Source: Ophiocordyceps camponoti-saundersi (nom. inval.)
Taxonomy: Eukaryota; Ascomycota; Sordariomycetes; Hypocreales; Ophiocordycipitaceae
Direction: 5' to 3'
NCBI GenBank assembly: GCA_003339415.1
Contig: PDHQ01000208.1
Coordinates: forward strand, 2,060 to 61,653
Length of the DNA stretch: 59,594 nt
A program made the translations under genes and the position numbers. Of the stretch, positions 38,102 through 47,746 are shown piece after piece (the stretch's first letter is position 1; each line of letters begins with the position of its first letter). Below the pieces are notes generated by a model that worked only from the letters and a program-made list of their open reading frames with translations, did no database searches and was not told the origin of the DNA.

Positions 38102-38932
38102 CCATGCGTTGATGGTAGCTTTGCCACTCAGATTAACCGACGTCCTCTTTTCTGATGGACAAGGGGAAGGCTGATGAGCGATTCACGAGCAGATTGGAGT
38201 ACGTTGGCTCGTTGGACAAGACGTCACATGACGCGATGAAAATTCTCGACGGAACGCCGACGAAGATAGTGATGAGACTTGCTATCTTTGATATGGAAAC
38301 TTTCGACCTGACACCTCAGAAGAAGTCATGGATGGGGGAAGAGGGCTTCGCCAGAGGTGATGGGTGCATCCATGGATCCGGTGACGTGAAACGCGTTGAA
38401 TGTACGGATAATGATCGATGGAGAAGCCGCCGACAGCGTCTGTTGACGTGACAGCGGGGAACTTGAGGTGGTTGACTGATTTGTCAATACAATTCCTTCT
38501 CCAAAGGGACGACAGACGTGCCTAATGGTTCCATCGTTGCATGCGCGTATGCCGTATACTCTGGTATTGGGAACGACCTCAACAAGTTGACGCTCGATGG
38601 AAACTTGATCACGTGCCCAACTTGGAGATGACGGAAAACTGTCGACGATTATATGTAGAAGGCCACAACCCGAATCAGAATTTCACGTGATGTGAAACTT
38701 GCCCCGTTTCGATATCGCAGTTCGTCCGTCTTCCAAGTGCTCTTTCGGTTGCTGGAAGATGTGAGAAGAAACCTCAAACAAGGGATTTTGACTTGGTTGG
38801 GAGAGTTGCAAAAAAAGTGGAACCCGGCGGCTTATTCCCCCGCCTTCTATCCCCCGCCCCACCCCGTAACTTGCTTGACCCCGTAACCCCACTTACCTAC
38901 TCAGGGCGCATGTCAGCGGGCGGGGCAGCGCT

Positions 38933-38942
38933 AGAAAGTTCC
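38933..38942 (+). promoter_or_regulatory. Heat-shock-element-like site
   Basis: AGAAAGTTCC contains the inverted GAA-nn-TTC pair bound by heat-shock factor. A weaker cluster (CTTCTTGGAAGGCTCTGGA, then TCTCGAA) follows near 39008-39036. The distance to the heat-shock gene start (about 500 bp) is reasonable. Function is inferred only. Confidence 0.45.
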
Positions 38943-39282
38943 ACCCAGATCCAGCGGCTTCCAAGGGGGGGGTCCGAATGTATGTATGTAAGACAAAGCA
39001 TTGTCTGCTTCTTGGAAGGCTCTGGAGGAATCTCGAAATTATTAACCAGGTCGTAGGTAGAGAAGGCCGCGTGGTTATTGCGCGATGGAGTTGTTTCGCG
39101 TCGTTGCTGGAATCGTCTTTTTGGTTCGAGAGGGAGGCTGTGACGGGGCGCTTTGAACCTAAGGCGTGGGTGCTGAGGGTTTTGATGGGAGGTTGTTTGT
39201 GTATAAATTGAGGGCTTGATGCTGGTTTCTGGGAGTTTTCTTCATCCACTGGACACTCAGCTCATACACTACACACTCCTCC

Positions 39283-39374
39283 CATAAACCACACACTCTT
39301 CTGCTCATAAACCACACACTCTTCTGCTCATAAACCACACACTCTTCTGCTCATAAACCACACACTTTTCTGCT
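39283..39374. repeat. Four tandem 23-bp repeats in the heat-shock gene leader
   Basis: Units at 39283-39305, 39306-39328, 39329-39351 and 39352-39374. The first three are identical and the fourth has one change. The unit begins CATAAACCACACACTC. A degenerate copy may precede it at about 39258-39282. It lies 71 bp before the first ATG, so it is probably promoter-proximal or in the 5' UTR. Confidence 0.95.
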
Positions 39375-39445
39375 CATCAAAGAAACAAAGAAAACCCAAA
39401 TACTCTCAAACCGACATCTTCCACACTCACAAACAAATCAATTTG

Positions 39446-40165
39446 ATGCGCGCTTGCCGATCAGCTCGAAACCTCTCCCGCAACTTCAAGCGAGTCTCTG
39501 TCAAACCGCTTAACAACCAAGTTCGCACCATGGCTTTCTTCCCCCGCAACTTCTACAACTCGGACTCTTCGTCCTTCACCCCTCTCTTCCGTCTCCTGGA
39601 CGACTTTGACAACTACTCGCGTCAATCGCCGCAGCAGGGTCGTCGCAGCGAAGGTCTCCCCAGCTGGCAGCCGAAATTCGACGTCCGCGAGACGGGTGAA
39701 AACTACGAGCTTCATGGCGAACTGCCGGGGATGAACAAAGATCAGGTCAGCATCGAGTTTACGGATCCGCAGACGATGCTGGTCCGTGGCCGAGTTGAGC
39801 GTTCTTGGTCGGCTGGTCAACTGGACGAGGCGGGCGAGCGAGGTGCCATCACCGAAGAGGGTGAGAGGTCTTCTTCGCGCAACTCGCTTCATCAGGCTAC
39901 TGTCGAGGATGAGTCGGACAACAACAAGTCCAACACCAACACCAACAAGGGTGTTGATGAGGGCAAGGCCGTGGAGAAGAAGAAGCCGCAGGATAAGGCC
40001 AAGTACTGGCTTACGGAACGCAGCGTCGGGGAGTTTTCGCGCAGCTTCAACTTCCCCAGCCGCGTCGACACGGAAGCCGTTTCTGCGCAATTCAAGGACG
40101 GTATTCTCAACATTGTCGTGCCGAAAGCAAAGAAACTCGAGTCTCGCCGCATCACCATAACCTGA
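39446..40165 (+). CDS. hsp30: Small heat-shock protein, HSP30/Hsp20 family
   Basis: ATP-independent chaperone that holds unfolding proteins. Intronless, 239 aa from ATG 39446, or 211 aa from the internal ATG 39530, which gives the classic fungal HSP30 start MAFFPRNFY. The alpha-crystallin domain begins at WQPKFDVRETGENYELHGELPG, followed by VSIEFTD and LVRGRVERS, and ends with FSRSFNFPSRVDTEAVSAQFKDGIL and the short C-terminal tail RRITIT. A roughly 75-residue charged Lys/Glu/Asn-rich insertion separates the two halves, normal for fungal HSP30. The optional 28-residue N-terminal extension is Arg/Lys/Ser-rich with no acidic residue, like a mitochondrial presequence. Which start is used cannot be decided from sequence; ACCATGG at 39530 is the better context. 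Confidence 0.94.
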   Translation: MRACRSARNLSRNFKRVSVKPLNNQVRTMAFFPRNFYNSDSSSFTPLFRLLDDFDNYSRQSPQQGRRSEGLPSWQPKFDVRETGENYELHGELPGMNKDQVSIEFTDPQTMLVRGRVERSWSAGQLDEAGERGAITEEGERSSSRNSLHQATVEDESDNNKSNTNTNKGVDEGKAVEKKKPQDKAKYWLTERSVGEFSRSFNFPSRVDTEAVSAQFKDGILNIVVPKAKKLESRRITIT

Positions 40166-40591
40166 AGGGGGCGCATGGGGGACGTGATTCCGATCAACGC
40201 ATGTATATGATGAGTTCTTTTCCTTGAGTGTACGACTTATCGATTTTCTCTGCTTGTGGCATAGCAGGTTAGTGAAAGAATGGAAGACTGTACGGATATG
40301 TTTGGCATTTTGGTTTTCAGGACATCAGTTTTGTCATATGGCATCATCATCATCTCGAGATAGTTTGTATATACGCGAAGTAATCTATCTATTGTGTCAT
40401 GTGACCTGGCGTTTGTCATTACGCCTGTGCTCGCCCTAGTGACGCGATCATACCGCGCCTCAATCAAAACCCAGTCTTTCGTAATCAACACATCTCCGCA
40501 CCAGTATTCGAAGCTGTCCCGAGTCCAATAAGCTCCTTCCACGTGTGACTCACCTCTCGAACTCACTTGTCTTCCCATCACAAACCCCATC
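40166..40591. other. Intergenic region between HSP30 and RAD51
   Basis: These 426 bp hold the HSP30 3' region and RAD51 promoter. GTACGGATA occurs at 40290-40298. No MluI-type (ACGCGT) cell-cycle box was seen. Confidence 0.6.
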
Positions 40592-41761
40592 ATGAGCGGC
40601 GAAGACCACGACGAGAATCAGATGGAGGATGAGAACGGCTCGACGGGTCCTGGTGCCCCGACGCCACTGTCGGCGCTTGAGGTGGGCGGGTTGCATCTGG
40701 ACAGCGCGCGCCCGAATTCTGCTGACGGTCTGAATCGCAGGGCGTTGCCGGCTTGACGAAGCGTGACATTCAACTGGTCGTCGATTCGGGGTACAACACG
40801 GTCGAGTCGGTGGCGTACACGCCGCGGAGGATGCTGGAGCAGATCAAGGGCATTTCTGAGCAAAAGGCGACAAAGATCCTGGGTGAAGGTAAGGACAAAA
40901 AAAAGCAAGGGTCGATGGGATGCAGAGGCTTACTCGTAGAACTTGACAGCCTCAAAGCTCGTTCCCATGGGATTCACGACGGCAACGGAAATGCACCAGA
41001 GAAGGAGCGAGCTCATCTCCATCACCACAGGGTCCAAGAATCTCGACACGCTTTTGGCTGGCGGCATCGAGACGGGGTCTGTCACCGAGCTGTTTGGCGA
41101 GTTCAGAACGGGCAAAAGTCAAATATGCCACACTCTCGCCGTCACTTGTCAGCTGCCCTTTGATATGGGCGGCGGAGAAGGAAAGTGCCTGTATATCGAC
41201 ACCGAGGGAACCTTTCGTCCCGTGAGGCTTTTGGCAGTGGCCAACCGGTTCGGTCTCTCTGGAGAAGAGGTGCTGGACAATGTAGCCTACGCCAGAGCGT
41301 ACAATTCAGACCATCAGCTCCAGCTGCTCAACCAAGCGGCGGCCATGATGTGCGAGACGCGCTTCTCCTTACTCGTCGTCGATAGCGCCACGGCGCTCTA
41401 CCGAACCGACTTTTGCGGCCGCGGCGAGCTATCGAACCGGCAGACTCACCTCGCCAAGTTTATGCGAACCCTCCAGCGGCTGGCAGACGAGTTCGGCATC
41501 GCCGTCGTCATCACGAACCAGGTAGTGGCGCAAGTCGACGGCGGGCCCAGCGCCATGTTCAATCCCGACCCGAAGAAGCCCATCGGCGGCAACATCATGG
41601 CCCACGCCAGCACGACGAGAATCAGCCTGAAAAAGGGGCGGGGCGAGACGCGAATTGCCAAGATCTACGACAGCCCTTGTTTGCCCGAAAGCGACACGCT
41701 TTTTGCCATCAACGAGGACGGGATTGGTGATCCATCGCCAAAGGACATGGAGAAAGACTAA
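40592..41761 (+). CDS. RAD51: RAD51 DNA recombinase
   Basis: Forms the ATP-dependent filament on single-stranded DNA that drives homologous strand exchange in the nucleus. Exons 40592-40681, 40741-40888 and 40950-41761, with introns of 59 nt (GTGGGC..CAG, GCTGAC branch site) and 61 nt (GTAAGG..CAG), give 349 aa, the normal length. The acidic N-terminus is followed by the helix-hairpin-helix region ([19 protein letters not shown]), the ATPase core with Walker A GEFRTGKS at 129-136, Walker [11 protein letters not shown] at 220-229, and the loop regions [17 protein letters not shown] and [17 protein letters not shown]. No substitution of a key residue is visible. Confidence 0.97.
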
Positions 41762-42195
41762 TGTGATGGGCGGGATATGGGATTGCTGCTGGCGTTTGCG
41801 CGTCATGGTGTTTGAACGGCGTAGGGCGACTGAGGGATGAGGCAGTGACTGGGCATGTTGCTTCCAAGCTAGTATGTATGTAAATAGAAGAATAGGCATC
41901 ATAAGCTTCATGGCCATGTATCTCTTTTTCTTTTCTTCTGCCATATGTTTGGTCAAAGCGGCCTGTTTCAAAGAGCTGAGTGAGGCTCATCATCCATAGG
42001 CCAAAGGCCTTTGTGATGCTATAGCGAGTTACTATAAAGGAGTTACCCTATCGGGCTAGCGCGCTTTTGCTTTCCGCCTGTGCTCCCGCGACGCCAGAAC
42101 CACGATTCATCAGTCATCCATCTCCTTCCTTGCAAAGCAACGGGAAAAATCCTCTCCTCTGCAAGCTTCAGAGCGAACCGCTGCATGGAGCTACC
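41762..42195. other. Intergenic region between RAD51 and NUP120
   Basis: These 434 bp hold the RAD51 3' region and the NUP120 promoter and leader. The NUP120 reading frame stays open upstream to about 42067 but has no ATG before 42196. Nothing else is seen. Confidence 0.6.
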
Positions 42196-45100
42196 ATGGA
42201 CACAGAAGAGGCGCAGTATCTCTTCAAGGAGACGCGTCTTAACCTCGAACCGCCGTCGTTAGCCGCCCAGGTCGTCATCCGAGTACCATCCAAGCAAAGA
42301 CTGCCAGCGAGAGACGCTTCGGCCGACGACGAGACCACGTTCCGGCTCAAAAACTTGGCCGTCGCATCATCTATATATCATAGGAAATGGCACGATGCGC
42401 CGCGCAGCTTCCTCTGGCGCGTGCTCGAAGACGGCCGCGCCTTGAGCATCAGAGTCGCCGACATTTTCAAGCGCGACAAAACGCCTGACGCGCCGCTGGT
42501 GCTGCATTTCGCTTTTGACCAGCCTATCCAGCCTGGATGCGTGGCCTTTACTGACCCGCAGGAGCACGATTCGCTGTGTATCTTTGTCCTCGATGAGGCC
42601 TCTCAGCTCTTCACTTTTACCCTGCGGCCTGATATGTTCAGGCGCCGAGCGGCCGTCGATGCAAGCTTGTCGGAGCTGTGCAAGGTGCAGTCGCCGACGG
42701 GCTTGACCTTTAAGACGCCTCATAGGCTGGTTGCCGTGACCGAGAACTTGCTCCTGGTGACGGTCAACGATGGTGGCATGATTCGCTTCGACAGAAATAA
42801 GTCCGATGATGGTGCGGCTGCCTTCCTTCCTCCGCCTTCTCTCCCTCCCCTTCTTCTTCCCTTGCTACGCGCACGAAGTGGTAACTCTGACAGCTGTATA
42901 GCAGCGACAGGCATGTGGAAAGAGTCTTTTTTTAACGTGCAGGGCTGGACGCAAAACCTTCGGAGCATGCTGCCTTTCCAGGGAAAGCACAGCATTAGGT
43001 ACGGCAAGGTGAACATGGAATACAGCGCAGCGACGTCCGTACAGGTCACGTCGTTTGGTCTCAAATACGGTCACTTCGCCATCACCGTCTGTCTTGACCA
43101 TCGCATGCGCATCTGGAATGCCGACGACGGCCATATCATCTACACAGGCGACTTGCTCAACGTTGAGAGACCGATGCAGGAGGTGGGCAAATGGTCCATC
43201 GACCCGTCGCAATCGAATCTCGTCCAAATCGTCGGGAGGGATCGGGGGCAGAGGATTTGCGCTACCTTTTCGCCCATCGGATCCGGCGAGTTCAAGTTCT
43301 GGAAACTCATCGTCCGGGACGCCCACAACGTCACGGTCGAGGACCTGTTCCCGGAGAACCGCCTCTGGCCGCCTACTCCCTCATCGCCCGACATATGGAC
43401 CATGGCTGACTTCGTGCTGTCCTCGCCATCCGAGGATTCCATCAACCTCTGGACCCTCTGGAAGAACAACATGAGTTACAGGGTGCAACGCCTCGAGCTC
43501 GACAGGCACAATATGAACAACTCGTGGGAGGAGGGCTGGGACGGTGTCTTTCCCGAACCAAACCCCGTCCCCATCTCCATATCTGGTCCTGGCGATCCTG
43601 CCGACGTCACGGAGAAGTGGCTGCGAGTCATCTTCCAGCCCGGCAGGTATACCAAATCCACAATAGAGACGGCTCTGTCCATCTACCAGCGCGGGCTCGG
43701 GACGACAAAGGAGAACGTCCGGGGGAGAAGTCTAGCCGAGTCTATCTGTTGCGTGCTGGGCTCCACGGCGTCCCTGGAGCGAGGCTCTTCCGGCGCCATG
43801 GATTATGAGTTGTTCCAAAGCTCGAACGAGGCTCAGTGGCGGAGGTTCCATCGGTTGCTCAACGAATTGAACAAGCAGCGAGGCGAGGCAATTGGCCTTG
43901 CTCTCGACCCGGAGACGGACATGACCTGGGTCGTCTGTACCGATCTTCTCTCAGCCATAACGGAATGCAGCAGTCTGGAGCAGGTATGCTATAACCTCAA
44001 TTCGCCGGTCAAAGCGCAACAAAGAGTGGCTGCTTTGATCAGGTCTGCCCTGGCCTTCGTCGACGGCTTCTCGGACGCGTTTGTGCAGATGTCCAAGGCG
44101 GCTCTCCGTCAAGAGATCTTCGAACAGTCCTCCAAGACGGACTACGAGCGCATTCAGCACTTTTCAGACAAGGCTGCCTTCTGGCGGGGAATTACCGACG
44201 AAGATTGCCTCCAGGTAGTCGATGCCTTGGGCGTCAACTTCGGCGCCGTGACCAACGAACTTTACAACAATCTCATGGGCCTCATGTTCGCGCCGCCCAA
44301 GTCGAAAGGCCGTCGTCTGCGCCATCCCGCAACAGAGCTCGGGAAGAAGCTCATCTTGAAGGGCGCTCAAGGCTGCATCGAGCTGCAGAGGCGTGTATGC
44401 TTCTCTCAGCTCTTGTTACTTGTGCACATGGAGTTTGAGTTCGACAAGGAGGATGAAGCTCTTCATCGCCGGGTGGAAATCGGGTCCGTCTTCCGTGAGC
44501 TCGTACACGCGCTCAGGCGGTTGGAGCTGCTCGACTGGCTCGGACGAACGGAGCTGTCGGAGCCCCTTTTCCGTTTGGAAAAAGGAGCCTCGCTACCGGC
44601 GTTGAAGAAGAGCGAAGGTGGCGGCGACGAGTCTCAAGTCGTCACAGCACTCGAGGCCAATGTCGGCCATCTACTGGGCTTCGGTCAAGTCAAGAACGGA
44701 CTGCTCCTTCCAAGCATTACAGAATTGGTGTCGAATCTTTGCGCCCCGGATAGCGATATCGAAGTGTCGCCGACGCTGATCCAGTGTTCGCTCGTTAAGC
44801 GCGAGAGGGCAGACCTGGCCCTAGAGCTTGCACCATTTTGTGACCAGAACCCCTTTTCCGTCTACATCAATGGACGGGTGTTGCTGGTGCTCAAAGACTT
44901 TGAGGCGGCGGCTATTAGCTTCAGGAAAGCCGCCTTTGGCATGGGTGAGCGAACGCATTACTCTCGATGCCTAGATATCGAAGAAGCTGACGAGCAGCCA
45001 GGCAACGAGTTGATTCAGTCGGATCGGCACAGCTGCGGCCTGCTCGACGACACGGAATGGAACTTGCTCAACAGCGGACAAGCCAGGTACTACGCCCATA

Positions 45101-45828
45101 TCACCGCGCTGTACGAAGAGCAGAGGGCGTACTCGTACGTCTTAGAGTATGCCCGACTGGCCGTACAATTCGCCACTTTGGGCCACGGTGCCGACGTCGA
45201 CCTCAAGACGGATATGCTCAGTCGGCTTTTCTATGCGGCTCTGGCCACGTCGCAATTTGAGCTGGCCCACACAAGCCTCTTCTCGATGAGGGACCAAGCG
45301 CTGCGACTGTCGAGTCTGCGGCAGCTTGTCGACAGGATGTGCGAGACATATCACAGCACCGAGCTCGTGTCCTTGGCCTTCCCCGGGATGCAAAACGAAG
45401 TTGACGCTTTACTGGCCCGGCGATGTAAGAGCACGACGGACGTGGTGCACGGATTCTCCTATCACCAGGTTCTCTACTCGTGGCGGATCAAGCGCGACAA
45501 TTACAGGGGCGCGGCGGCGGTGCTGATGGACCGCATTCATAAGCTGAGACTGGCAGGGGAGGCGGACAGGATGACGGGCGACGACGTGCTCGACACGCCC
45601 GTGACGCGTCAATATCTGCTACTCATCAACGCGCTGAGCTGCCTCGATCCCAAGCAAGCCTGGGTCTTTGACGAGGGAGGAGTGGGCAGGCCGGAGGCAG
45701 GGGGCAGGCGCAACGTCGTCTCGCTGGCGGAAATCAAGAAGCAGTATCGGAACGAGCTGGACAGGATCGCGGCCATCCAGAACAACCAATTTGGTTTCGA
45801 GGCGGATGATGTAATGGACATTACATGA
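42196..45828 (+). CDS. NUP120: Nuclear pore complex subunit Nup120 (Nup160 family)
   Basis: Structural component of the Y-shaped (Nup84/Nup107) outer-ring complex. The N-terminal part (to about residue 480) is a beta-propeller with segments such as SFLWRVLEDG, FGLKYGHFAITVCLDHRMRIWN and FKFWKLIV; the rest is an alpha-helical solenoid including RQEIFEQSS, SDRHSCGLLDDTEWNLLN, and QRAYSYVLEYARLAVQF, ending GFEADDVMDIT. I propose one intron, 42812-42901 (90 nt), which has a pyrimidine-rich body, CTGAC and a TAG end; it is stop-free and a multiple of three, so it can be missed. With it removed the protein is 1180 aa; with it retained, 1210 aa. A second optional junction near 44945 (GTGAGC donor, GCTGAC) is noted but not used. 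Start at ATG 42196; the open frame upstream has no ATG. Confidence 0.92.
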   Translation: MDTEEAQYLFKETRLNLEPPSLAAQVVIRVPSKQRLPARDASADDETTFRLKNLAVASSIYHRKWHDAPRSFLWRVLEDGRALSIRVADIFKRDKTPDAPLVLHFAFDQPIQPGCVAFTDPQEHDSLCIFVLDEASQLFTFTLRPDMFRRRAAVDASLSELCKVQSPTGLTFKTPHRLVAVTENLLLVTVNDGGMIRFDRNKSDDGAAAFLPPPSLPPLLLPLLRARSGNSDSCIAATGMWKESFFNVQGWTQNLRSMLPFQGKHSIRYGKVNMEYSAATSVQVTSFGLKYGHFAITVCLDHRMRIWNADDGHIIYTGDLLNVERPMQEVGKWSIDPSQSNLVQIVGRDRGQRICATFSPIGSGEFKFWKLIVRDAHNVTVEDLFPENRLWPPTPSSPDIWTMADFVLSSPSEDSINLWTLWKNNMSYRVQRLELDRHNMNNSWEEGWDGVFPEPNPVPISISGPGDPADVTEKWLRVIFQPGRYTKSTIETALSIYQRGLGTTKENVRGRSLAESICCVLGSTASLERGSSGAMDYELFQSSNEAQWRRFHRLLNELNKQRGEAIGLALDPETDMTWVVCTDLLSAITECSSLEQVCYNLNSPVKAQQRVAALIRSALAFVDGFSDAFVQMSKAALRQEIFEQSSKTDYERIQHFSDKAAFWRGITDEDCLQVVDALGVNFGAVTNELYNNLMGLMFAPPKSKGRRLRHPATELGKKLILKGAQGCIELQRRVCFSQLLLLVHMEFEFDKEDEALHRRVEIGSVFRELVHALRRLELLDWLGRTELSEPLFRLEKGASLPALKKSEGGGDESQVVTALEANVGHLLGFGQVKNGLLLPSITELVSNLCAPDSDIEVSPTLIQCSLVKRERADLALELAPFCDQNPFSVYINGRVLLVLKDFEAAAISFRKAAFGMGERTHYSRCLDIEEADEQPGNELIQSDRHSCGLLDDTEWNLLNSGQARYYAHITALYEEQRAYSYVLEYARLAVQFATLGHGADVDLKTDMLSRLFYAALATSQFELAHTSLFSMRDQALRLSSLRQLVDRMCETYHSTELVSLAFPGMQNEVDALLARRCKSTTDVVHGFSYHQVLYSWRIKRDNYRGAAAVLMDRIHKLRLAGEADRMTGDDVLDTPVTRQYLLLINALSCLDPKQAWVFDEGGVGRPEAGGRRNVVSLAEIKKQYRNELDRIAAIQNNQFGFEADDVMDIT
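42812..42901 (+). other. Probable NUP120 intron, 90 nt, in-frame and stop-free
   Basis: Begins GTGCGG, carries a long C/T-rich tract, then CTCTGACAGCTGTATAG at the end. Its reading adds a Pro/Leu-rich stretch (FLPPPSLPPLLLPLL) unlike the rest of the propeller. Splicing joins RNKSDD to an Ala and then ATGMWKESFFNVQGW in phase. Confidence 0.75.
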
Positions 45829-46132
45829 AGGTGAAAAGAGATGATGGTTGTGCAGTCAGAGATACCTCGGGAATGCAGCACGGGATGGCAAGGGATAGGA
45901 GGAATATTTGATCGATTTTTCAGAGGAAGAAGAAGGGGAATATTCATTGTAATGGAAACCCCTTTCCATGTAGAGTCTTGGCTGAGTCCCTACAAATGAA
46001 GAGTGCATGGGCGGAAAGGTCTCTCAAGCCTGAACGCCAGGCCATATGCTAGAAGAGGTGGTTGCGGAAGATACGTGATGAGCAGAGGAGATTGGCGATG
46101 AGGGGATGAATCTGCCGGGCGATGGTGAAGGC
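45829..46132. other. Intergenic region between convergent NUP120 and VPS26
   Basis: These 304 bp are shared by two 3' ends; nothing else is seen. Confidence 0.6.
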
Positions 46133-47166
46133 TCAGGCGTGGACGGCAGCCAACTTGCTCTCGTTAGGGGCGGGTAATGCCTGTATGCCGGCCTCTGGAG
46201 CTGGCAGGGCTTCCGGCGCTTGACGATAGAGGATGATTTCAGATTGTTTGAAGTAACGGCGGGCATCTAAGGGGGCAGATCGTTTAGTCAAGGGGGTAAA
46301 ATGAAGGGTGAGGGCAGGAGGATGAGCGACTCACCTTCGTCGATGAGGACGAGACTGAGGTAGTATCTGGTGGAGAACTTCTTGTTGACGTCTCGCAAGG
46401 TAGGCGTCAGATCAAAGCCGCCGAGGAAGAGGCGAATGGGGATGGTCTCGCCGCGGGAGGGAGACCCGTCCATGATCTCGAACCGGACGAGGGTCTCGCT
46501 CTCGTTGTACTGATTGGGGGCGGCGCCGGTGGTCTCGCGTCGGATGATGGAGAGCTCCATGTGCTTAATCTTGAGGCGAACGAGGAGGAAGTAGATGCGG
46601 CCGACGATGACGTCCTTGAGGTGATACTTGCTCTTGCTATACTCGAACTCGATATGAAGGCAATCCTCGATACCGACGTCCATCTTGATGCTGCTGTTGA
46701 TCTCAGGAGGGATGCGATAGCTATAAACCCAGATGTCCTTTTCGCGAATGACGTCCGCCATGCGACGAGAGACGGTAACTCGAACAAAGTATCGCAACTT
46801 CACGTTAATACCATTATACGACTCGTACTGCTTCTCGACGTTTTTAAAGTTGAATTCAAACGTTTGCGGATGCTGTAGCTCGCCTGGCGCAGCGAGCTCC
46901 TGGACAAGAGAGAGGAACTCGTAGTGATTGCCGCGATCGAAGAACATCTCAATGGTGCCGATGAACTGGACTTTTACCCCCGTGTGCTCCAGGCGTTTTC
47001 CGTCTTTGGGCCGGACCGTGACGGCGCCGCGGACGGATTCTCCGTCCATGTAGAGGGGGGCTTTTTCGCGACGGTTCTTGTCCAGCTTGACGTCTACCAT
47101 GGCGCGTTCGTCTGCGCCCTCGAGGACGATGTCGATGTCGACGGGTGTGGAGAAGAAGTACGACAT
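46133..47166 (-). CDS. VPS26: Retromer subunit Vps26
   Basis: Arrestin-fold component of the retromer cargo-recognition complex (with Vps35 and Vps29), returning receptors from endosomes to the Golgi. Exons 47166-46335 and 46266-46133, joined by a 68-nt intron (GTGAGT..TAG), give 321 aa. Visible family segments are FFSTPVDIDIVLEG, GVKVQFIGTIEMFFDRGNHYEF, KYHLKDVIVGRIYFLLVRLKIKHME, and LFLGGFDLTPTLRDVNKKFSTRYYL. The short last exon supplies DARRYFKQSEIILYR, the conserved end of the fold, and then a brief Ala/Pro-rich tail. Reading through the intron would give a false 292-residue form. Divergent from RPL9. Confidence 0.96.
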
Positions 47167-47746
47167 GATGGGAAGCTGGGGAGGAGGGTAGTTTCGATGA
47201 GGATGGAGAGATGAGGTTGAAGGTCAGGGGAGGAGGGGGGGTTGGATGATCAGCGGGAAGCCGTTGACCGGCAACCCGTCGCTGACGCCGTTTTGATTTT
47301 GCTTCGGAGATCGTCGGCGGTGAGCAGTTTTGTTGCTTTCTTGGCGTCGAGAGGATCGATTCGATGGCGCTTTGCTCGGCGGACTCGCGCCTCAGAAGGA
47401 GTACTAGAAGCGGGTGTCACGATGATGATGATGATGATAGTGATAACGGCGGCGCGGTTTCAACGGTGCCGTATCTTATCGCCGTAGCACTCACGTGAGC
47501 CTCCATGTTCTTGCATCCGCTACGCAGGCCAAGCTGCAGGTGAACACGGCTCATCCTCGGCATCCGCCCCTTCCCCCCCTCCCCGGATCCCCCCCCCACC
47601 GCTGACCGGGCACCTCACGTGCAGAGAGCCCTAGAAATCTTTCCCCCGGCCCACAAGGTTTCGGCCAGCAATTTCGTCGCGGAAGTCTGAACGACTGCTG
47701 AACGACTGCAGAAGACACCAACCGCGCCTCGACAACAACCGTCAGG
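47167..47746. promoter_or_regulatory. Divergent promoter of VPS26 and RPL9
   Basis: This 580-bp region lies between two outward-reading genes. CACGTG motifs occur at 47492-47497 and 47616-47621; such sites bind bHLH factors of the CBF1 type and are plausible in ribosomal protein promoters. The segment 47492-47579 recurs next to the gap at 34973. C runs occur at 47573-47579 and 47590-47597. Confidence 0.6.
47492..47579. repeat. 88-bp segment shared with 34973-35060
   Basis: This is the likely genuine copy because unique sequence continues on both sides into the RPL9 leader and toward VPS26. It begins with a CACGTG palindrome and ends in a C run. Confidence 0.9.

Larger units (their letters stand above)
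38102..39445. other. Intergenic region between YTH and small heat-shock genes
   Basis: This 1.34 kb holds the YTH 3' region and the heat-shock gene promoter. It contains GTACGGATA at 38402-38410, CACGTG-centred palindromes near 38606 and 38683-38690, a heat-shock-element-like site at 38933-38942, and the 23-bp tandem repeat at 39283-39374. A 98-codon open frame at 38155-38451 has no recognisable domain and is not called. Confidence 0.65.

Noticed and set aside
38155..38451. 98-codon frame 54 bp after the YTH stop
   Set aside because: No domain and no separate promoter space; most likely 3' UTR, though a small protein cannot be fully excluded.
44945..44997. Intron-like segment in NUP120 (GTGAGC..GAGCAG with GCTGAC)
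   Set aside because: Removing it shifts the frame and destroys the downstream NUP120 sequence; a shorter in-frame alternative would be only 42 nt, too short for a usual fungal intron.
40592..45828. RAD51, NUP120 and neighbours considered as a functional repair cluster together with MLH2
   Set aside because: MLH2 is 30 kb away, and the genes between and around have unrelated housekeeping roles; co-location is probably chance.
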